A stretch of DNA of 48,174 nt from Bacteroidales bacterium (GTDB lineage Bacteria > Bacteroidota > Bacteroidia > Bacteroidales > P3), in contig JAFXXI010000021.1 in the NCBI GenBank assembly GCA_017542345.1, positions 1-48,174 of the forward strand, in the 5' to 3' direction. How positions within the stretch are numbered: position 1 is the stretch's first letter; the number at the start of each line of letters is the position of its first letter. Position numbers and translations under genes: made by a program. Positions 44,379 through 48,174 of the stretch are shown here, one piece after another. A model generated the notes under the pieces. It was not told where the DNA came from. It saw only the letters and a list, made by a program, of their open reading frames with translations, and searched no databases.

Positions 44379-44801
44379 ATGAAAAAATTAATTTGCATCA
44401 CACTAATGATGCTGTTGACAGCATCTATGGTGACAATTGTTTCCTGCAGCAAGGATAATGGTACCGCCAATAACACAAACACTGTCGTCAACAACGACAA
44501 CAACAGTAGCAGTCTGGCTGGCACGGTTTGGAAATACAACTACAACGACCTACACAAGAAGGACGAAGGCGGTGGACTGAAATTCCTATCGCAAACTCAG
44601 GTCACTGTCATCGACTGGGAGAGCACTAATAGCGGGGTATACGAGGAGGACGTGGAGGAGAGCGGCACCTACGAGTATACTGCACCCGACGGGCAGCTAC
44701 ATCTCACAAGTGGGGACTACAACTTCTTCATCAACGATAATACCCTGCAGCTCTTCAATTACGACGGCTACACACAAATCATAATGACTCGCCAATTGTA
44801 G
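44379..44801 (+). CDS. Small lipoprotein of unknown function
   Basis: The protein is 140 aa. The start at 44379 gives a lipoprotein signal ending TIVSCSKDNG; the longer open frame comes from the GC repeat. An Asn-rich linker (residues 27-50) is followed by a META/lipocalin-like beta part: AGTVWKYNYNDLHKKD, LKFLSQTQVTVID, GTYEYTAPDGQLHLTSGDYN. It is more AT-rich than its neighbours. Such lipoproteins are common in Bacteroidales and are not characterised. Confidence 0.75.
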   Translation: MKKLICITLMMLLTASMVTIVSCSKDNGTANNTNTVVNNDNNSSSLAGTVWKYNYNDLHKKDEGGGLKFLSQTQVTVIDWESTNSGVYEEDVEESGTYEYTAPDGQLHLTSGDYNFFINDNTLQLFNYDGYTQIIMTRQL

Positions 44802-44892
44802 GCGCGGTCAGGTGCTGCTTTTAAGTCATAGACGTTGTGACGGTGCAATACAACTCGTCCCAGCCTATACTTGCACAACAGAACAATACAAC

Positions 44893-44922
44893 AAAAAAAA
44901 GGAGCCATAATTGACTCCCTTT
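44893..44922 (-). terminator. Intrinsic terminator (minus strand)
   Basis: On the minus strand AAGGGAGTCA(ATT)ATGGCTCCTT folds to a stem and is followed by eight T. The stem closely resembles the one at 47826-47855. Confidence 0.75.
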
Positions 44923-45030
44923 AAAAGATTGGCGGCGACTTACTTTTATACCGCTCCATGTCACCCCCAAGTCATCTGCTACTCATGTGCTACTCAGCTG
45001 CTACCCATCGCCTCCCGGCTCCTTGAATCA
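44923..45030 (-). ncRNA. Putative small RNA with a 5S-like 3' tail
   Basis: A minus-strand transcript would run from just after the -7 box (45036-45043) to the terminator at 44893-44922. Its 3' part AAAAGTAAGTCGCCGCCAAT matches the 3' end of 5S rRNA (AGTAGGTCGCCGCC). The middle contains three 11-bp tandem repeats. No open frame of note is present. It may be a remnant of a 5S gene or a real small RNA. Confidence 0.45.
44976..45008. repeat. Three tandem 11-bp repeats
   Basis: CTGCTACTCAT, GTGCTACTCAG and CTGCTACCCAT follow each other without a gap inside the putative small RNA. The differences are one or two bases per unit. Confidence 0.7.
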
Positions 45031-45035
45031 CGATG

Positions 45036-45067
45036 CAAAAGTACGACTATGTGATTGCGGTCTACGA
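45036..45067 (-). promoter_or_regulatory. Outward promoter (left) of the inverted region
   Basis: Minus-strand -7 TACTTTTG (45043-45036) with TTCGTAGACCGC at its -33 position (45067-45056). The same -33 word and -7 type occur in the opposite direction at 45346-45378. Confidence 0.55.
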
Positions 45068-45130
45068 ATTTATCCAAAAAAAATTTCTCATTTTTTTTAA
45101 AGCACTCACTATTGCACGGTTAGGAATCAG

Positions 45131-45305
45131 TCGCACCCAGTAGTGTTGCAGCTGTTGCAGCGTTGCAGTTGTCTTTTTTGTTACCGTATATGCAAAAAAA
45201 CAAGCCTTATATATATATAGATAGATATAAGAATTCTATTTTGACTTTTGGAATACCACTTTTTGGAACTGCAACGCTGCAACACCGCAACATTGGGTGT
45301 GTCTT
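45131..45305. repeat. Inverted repeat around a 96-bp AT-rich spacer
   Basis: GTTGCAGCGTTGCAGTT at 45154-45170 is matched exactly by its reverse complement at 45267-45283. The similarity extends outward to about 40 bp per arm, including CACCCA. The spacer has TATATATATATAGATAGATA and no gene. It could be a MITE-like element or an invertible segment. Confidence 0.6.
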
Positions 45306-45345
45306 CCCCTGTTTTTGAATTAAATGAAAAAAAAATGCGATTCTG

Positions 45346-45378
45346 TTCGTAGACCGCAGTGTAGAGGTTGTATCTTTG
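45346..45378 (+). promoter_or_regulatory. Outward promoter (right) driving lemA
   Basis: -7 TATCTTTG at 45371-45378 and TTCG (part of TTCGTAGACCGC) at 45346-45349, 21 bp apart. The leader to lemA is about 160 nt with no open frame. The rest of the 745-bp gap 44802-45546 is accounted for by the small RNA, repeats and this promoter; 44802-44892 shows nothing. Confidence 0.55.
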
Positions 45379-45546
45379 CATTTGGATTGGGAAGCGGATG
45401 GCCAGCGCTGACCTCTCCAAAACTCTACAAGAGAGTCCATTGACATGCTGAGAAACCAATCAAATGACAACTGCGTTGGGAACCTTTTTACTGGCAATAT
45501 ACTAAATCCACTCCTTGGACGTTTATAACTGAAAACATATTCAATC

Positions 45547-46149
45547 ATGAAAAAAACTGGAATTATTATTGCAATTGTGGCCGTGCTGGCAGTGATTGTG
45601 CTGTGGGGCATAGGCGTAAACAACCGTTTGGTGACCGCCGATGAAGGTGTGCAGAAAGCCTGGGCTCAGGTGGAAAATGCCTATAAGCGTCGTGCCGACT
45701 TGGTGCCGCAACTCGTGGCTACCGTCCAGGGGGCTGCCGACTTCGAGAAAGGTACACTGACGGAAGTGACCCAGGCGCGTGCCGGCATTGACAACGTCAA
45801 GGTGGACCCGTCGACCCTCACCCCCGAGCAAATAGCGGCCTACCAGAAGGCGCAGGACAACTTGAGCAACGCACTGGCTAACACCATCAAAGTTACCGTG
45901 GAGCGCTACCCGGAACTGACCGCCACACAGAGCTTCCGCGACCTACAGGTGCAGCTCGAGGGCACCGAGAACCGCATCGCTGTGGAGCGTGGCAAATTCA
46001 ACGAGGCTGTGCAGAGCTTCAACACCAGCCTGCGTCGTTTCCCCAACAACATCATCGCCAGCATCGCTGGTTTCGAGAAGAAGGGCTATTTCACCGCTCC
46101 TGAAGGTAGCGATGAGCCCGTCAAGGTGGAGTTTGACTTCAACAAGTGA
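45547..46149 (+). CDS. lemA: LemA family protein
   Basis: The protein is 200 aa, normal for LemA. One N-terminal helix (IIIAIVAVLAVIVLWGIGV) with NNRLVTADEGVQKAWAQVENAYKRRADLVPQLV, the family signature, and then helical bundles with LTATQSFRDLQVQLEGTENRIAVERGKFNEAV. LemA is a membrane protein of poorly known function, commonly encoded next to TPM-domain proteins. Its stop overlaps the next start (ATGA-like). Confidence 0.95.
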   Translation: MKKTGIIIAIVAVLAVIVLWGIGVNNRLVTADEGVQKAWAQVENAYKRRADLVPQLVATVQGAADFEKGTLTEVTQARAGIDNVKVDPSTLTPEQIAAYQKAQDNLSNALANTIKVTVERYPELTATQSFRDLQVQLEGTENRIAVERGKFNEAVQSFNTSLRRFPNNIIASIAGFEKKGYFTAPEGSDEPVKVEFDFNK

Positions 46150-46928
46150 AACGCTTAGTCGGTATACTGGTTTTCCTCGTGGCGTGCGTGCCGACGTGGG
46201 CCGAATGGCTCCCGGCACGCCCGTCGCGTTTGGTCAACGACTATAGCGGCATCCTCTCCGGGCAGCAGGTTGCCGAGTTAGAACAGCGTCTCGTGGCTTT
46301 CAACGACTCTACGTCGAACCAAGTGGTGGTGGTTATCACCCCTACGATTGAGGGCGACGATGAAGATGCCGCTGCTCAGCGCATCGGCGAAAGCTGGGGC
46401 GTGGGACAAGAGAAATTCGACAACGGTGTGGTGATCCTCATCAAAAGCAAGACCAGCGAAGAGAACTGGGGCGCTGTGGCTATTGCTACCGGCTATGGCG
46501 TGGAGGGGGCGCTGCCCGACATCTTTTGCAAACGTATCATTGACGACCGTATGATTGGTCCGCTGGGCGAAGGCGACTATTTCCGCTCCATCAGCGGAGC
46601 GCTGGACGTCATGCTGCCCGTGCTGGCAGGAGAATATAGCTATGCCCAGTATCGCAAAGATAATCTTCGTGCTGCGCTTCTCATTCTGGGAGGCTTTTTG
46701 TTGATTTTCACTATCATCATCATCCTGATAGTCAGGTATTGCAAGAAACACCCCGACCAGTTTAGGAATAATGGACGGGGAGGAGGTGGTGGAACCTATT
46801 TTGGCGGTCCCATCGGAGGCATCTTCGGTGGCGGTGTATGGGGTGGCGGCTCGTCGAGTAGTATGGGAGGCTTCGGCGGTTTTGGCGGCGGCTCCTTCGG
46901 CGGCGGCGGCGCCAGTGGCAGGTTCTAG
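46146..46928 (+). CDS. TPM-domain (YgcG-like) membrane protein
   Basis: The protein is 260 aa. A signal peptide (about 19 residues ending TWA) precedes a TPM domain: RLVNDYSGILSGQQVAELEQ, NQVVVVITPTIEG, GESWGVGQEKFDNGVVILI and AIATGYGVEGALPD. A membrane helix (LLILGGFLLIFTIIIILIV) and a Gly-rich tail (GGFGGFGGGSFGGGGASGRF) end it. This is the standard partner of LemA. TPM domains are proposed phosphatases or chaperones in other systems; activity here is not known. Confidence 0.93.
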   Translation: MKRLVGILVFLVACVPTWAEWLPARPSRLVNDYSGILSGQQVAELEQRLVAFNDSTSNQVVVVITPTIEGDDEDAAAQRIGESWGVGQEKFDNGVVILIKSKTSEENWGAVAIATGYGVEGALPDIFCKRIIDDRMIGPLGEGDYFRSISGALDVMLPVLAGEYSYAQYRKDNLRAALLILGGFLLIFTIIIILIVRYCKKHPDQFRNNGRGGGGGTYFGGPIGGIFGGGVWGGGSSSSMGGFGGFGGGSFGGGGASGRF

Positions 46929-46992
46929 AAAGGGCCATATCACACAATCTTGCGGAAGCAACACCGTCTCTATAACCACCCAAAACAAAAAA

Positions 46993-47032
46993 GATCAGCG
47001 AGGGCGGGCTTCTGCCTGACCCCGTAATGGAA
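46993..47032 (-). repeat. 5S-like fragment copy at the end of the CPBP gene
   Basis: On the minus strand TTACGGGGTCAGGCAGAAGC followed by CCGCCCTCGCTGATC is about 70 percent identical to 47902-47941. The stop codon of the CPBP gene is inside it. Just beyond (46993 to 46950) a stretch resembling the 5' end of 5S (GGGTGGTTATAGAGACGG) follows. Confidence 0.5.
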
Positions 47033-47762
47033 TACACCTTTTCGCGAACCACCAGAAGCCAAATGCAAGCAGTAAAAGACTTCCGACAAGAATAAGCATA
47101 CATGCGGCTTCGGTTTGATCACTCAAATCAATGAATGAAAGGGAATTGTTGACGATATGGACTATCATGCTGGGAATTATGCTGCCTGTGCTCCAATAGA
47201 GCCACCCGACAATAATTGCAAATACAAACGATACGACGGAATGCACTCCCAATCCGTGAAGCAACGCGAAAATAATGGCGGTAATCAGGATAGCCAGCCA
47301 GGGACGGCACCGCGACTTCAGTAAACCGCCAAGAAGAATACCCCGAAGACCGATTTCCTCCAATATCGGACAGAAGATGCAACCATAGAGCAATCCCGCA
47401 ATCCCTGGGAATAGGAGTTTACCTGTTTCCTCCAAGGATTCACTTTCTTTCGGGAAAAGATGCTCAAAGTCAAATAAAGTAAAAACAGATACCAAGACGA
47501 ACACATAAGCGACGGCAATCAAGACAGACACACCTACCGCAGGGAAAACAACACGTCTCTCAATGCGGCCAAACGACAACTTGACATAGCGCTTACCAAG
47601 ATAAACGACGGTCATTAGGATGGCTCCCGAAAGCATCGTCCAACTTATGACATCGTCGCTATTGGTGACATCCCCTACAATGTTACCGATAACAGCCACC
47701 GCACAATAAAAGAAACACCAAATCAGGAATCGCAATACCGTTCTTCCAAGCCTCTCTGCCAT
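46995..47762 (-). CDS. CPBP-family intramembrane metalloprotease
   Basis: The protein is 255 aa with about seven hydrophobic helices. The Abi/CPBP motifs are visible: CPILEEIGLRGILLGGLL (Glu-Glu and Arg), AIIFALLHGLGVH (His) and the last motif FVFAIIVGWLYWSTGSII. Members cleave within membranes, process prenylated proteins or peptides, or confer bacteriocin immunity. The last few codons (LRGQAEARPR) are encoded by DNA that also occurs at the 5S-like locus 900 bp away, so the end may have been replaced. Strand and AT content are unlike the lemA pair. Confidence 0.88.
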   Translation of the reverse strand: MAERLGRTVLRFLIWCFFYCAVAVIGNIVGDVTNSDDVISWTMLSGAILMTVVYLGKRYVKLSFGRIERRVVFPAVGVSVLIAVAYVFVLVSVFTLFDFEHLFPKESESLEETGKLLFPGIAGLLYGCIFCPILEEIGLRGILLGGLLKSRCRPWLAILITAIIFALLHGLGVHSVVSFVFAIIVGWLYWSTGSIIPSMIVHIVNNSLSFIDLSDQTEAACMLILVGSLLLLAFGFWWFAKRCIPLRGQAEARPR

Positions 47763-47825
47763 ATACTTGATTATTTCCTTTTAATAACGGCGTTTAGGCG
47801 AAAATATTACAACACGTCAAACTGC

Positions 47826-47855
47826 AAAAAAAGGGAGCCATTCTCATGACTCCCT
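47826..47855 (-). terminator. Intrinsic terminator after the 5S-like locus
   Basis: On the minus strand AAGGGAGTCATGAGAATGGC then TCCCTT folds to a stem followed by seven T. It sits 16 bp past the 5S-like 3' end. Confidence 0.8.
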
Positions 47856-47951
47856 TATAAAAATTGGCGGCGACCTACTTTTCAACAAACAAGTGCAGTA
47901 TCATCGGCGATGTGAGGCTTCTGCCTGGCTCCGTAAGGAGACATGGCCTGC

Positions 47952-48085
47952 GTGGTATGCCTGCGAGCACCTTAAAAAGATAATAAAATACAGCGAGTCA
48001 GCCCGTCGAGCAAACTTCACGTTGCCTCGGCAAGCTCGGCAGCCTTCGGCACGGAATGCGGAAGAGGTGTGGTATGCCTGCGAGC
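47952..48085. repeat. 17-bp direct repeat
   Basis: GTGGTATGCCTGCGAGC occurs at 47952-47968 and 48069-48085, 117 bp apart and in the same orientation. The second copy forms part of the hairpin right arm. Confidence 0.8.
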
Positions 48086-48098
48086 TTGACGAGGCAAC
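48021..48098. repeat. Long hairpin inside the 5S-like locus
   Basis: Arms GTTGCCTCGGCAAGCTCGGC (48021-48040, continuing AG) and CTGCGAGCTTGACGAGGCAA (48078-48097, continuing C) are complementary over 20 of 21 bases with one bulge. The loop carries the 5S-like piece reading CGGAATGCGGAAGAGGTGT on the plus strand. The 48099-48174 remainder shows only the 5S 5' piece and nothing else I can name. Confidence 0.7.
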
Positions 48099-48174
48099 TG
48101 AACTCCATAGCCACCAAAAGAGCCGACGGAATAGCCGTGCAATCGCACCCCGCACCACTGCAAGGACATGAAAC

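Larger units (their letters stand above)
47869..48130 (-). pseudogene. Split 5S rRNA-like locus
   Basis: On the minus strand pieces of 5S rRNA appear in the right order but separated: TTTTGGTGGCTATGGAGT (5' end), ACACCTCTTCCGCATTCCG (middle), a short GAAGTT piece, then AAGCCTCACATCGCCGATGA followed by TACTGC, and AAAAGTAGGTCGCCGCC (3' end). Between them lie about 150 bases of foreign sequence including a long hairpin. An intact 5S is near 110 nt, this spans about 260. A 23S gene would be expected beyond the right edge but is not visible, so operon context is unknown. Confidence 0.55.

Noticed and set aside
44976-45008. Possible CRISPR array
   Set aside because: Only three 11-bp units with no spacers; no cas gene is present.
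47893-48171. 92-codon open frame over the 5S-like locus
   Set aside because: It runs through 5S-like pieces and a hairpin, and has no domain or supporting start signals.

Overview
The window looks like chromosome of an uncultured-type Bacteroidales (phylum Bacteroidota) with fairly GC-rich genes. Supporting signs are type IX secretion (T9SS) components PorU and PorV, two proteins with T9SS C-terminal sorting domains, a complete Bacteroidetes Bat (aerotolerance) operon, a FloA/NfeD pair, many lipoproteins, and promoters of the Bacteroidetes type (-7 TAnnTTTG, -33 TTTG) in front of many genes. Everything was read from the sequence by eye; family names rest on recognised motifs, not on searches.

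Layout. 1-688 is the end of a phage-type BRO antirepressor cut by the left edge. 700-5946 holds two tandem palindromes over a promoter, then a same-strand run: small barrel-like protein, flavin-reductase-like lipoprotein, two GNAT acetyltransferases, a membrane acyltransferase, a lipoprotein and a MalY/PatB C-S lyase. A head-GIN lipoprotein follows. 6904-14054 is minus strand: MFS transporter, FGE-like lipoprotein, tyrosyl-tRNA synthetase and a 1059-aa beta-propeller T9SS cargo. 14534-26420 is one long plus-strand run: MoxR ATPase, DUF58, a BatD/DUF4381-like membrane protein, BatA, BatB, BatC, BatD, BatE, WG-repeat protein, RseC-like protein, RuvC and a transglutaminase-like lipoprotein. 26483-29715 (minus) has a caspase-fold protein whose catalytic Cys is Ser and a second T9SS cargo. 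30186-37015 (plus) is porU, porV, ispF, clpS, nfeD-like, floA. 37079-43519 (minus) has panB, an unknown exported protein, tRNA-Ser(CGA), RNase Z, a sodium:solute symporter, Era and a YD-like exported protein. 43654-47762 has small exported proteins, LemA, a TPM-domain protein and a CPBP protease. The right edge is a disrupted 5S rRNA-like locus.

How the genes fit together. PorU (sortase) and PorV (shuttle) would process T9SS cargo such as the two CTD proteins here. The Bat block is an envelope-associated MoxR/VWA system. NfeD and FloA form a membrane-microdomain pair.

What stands out beyond the genes: sigma-54-like sites in front of both the Bat operon and porU, each downstream of a copy of a GC-rich intergenic repeat found three times; a 69-bp in-frame insertion with a palindromic core and 5-bp flanking repeats inside era; the Ser-for-Cys caspase; a 5S-like gene split by a long hairpin, with related 5S-tail fragments at two other sites; and a nested inverted-repeat region with two matching outward promoters upstream of lemA.
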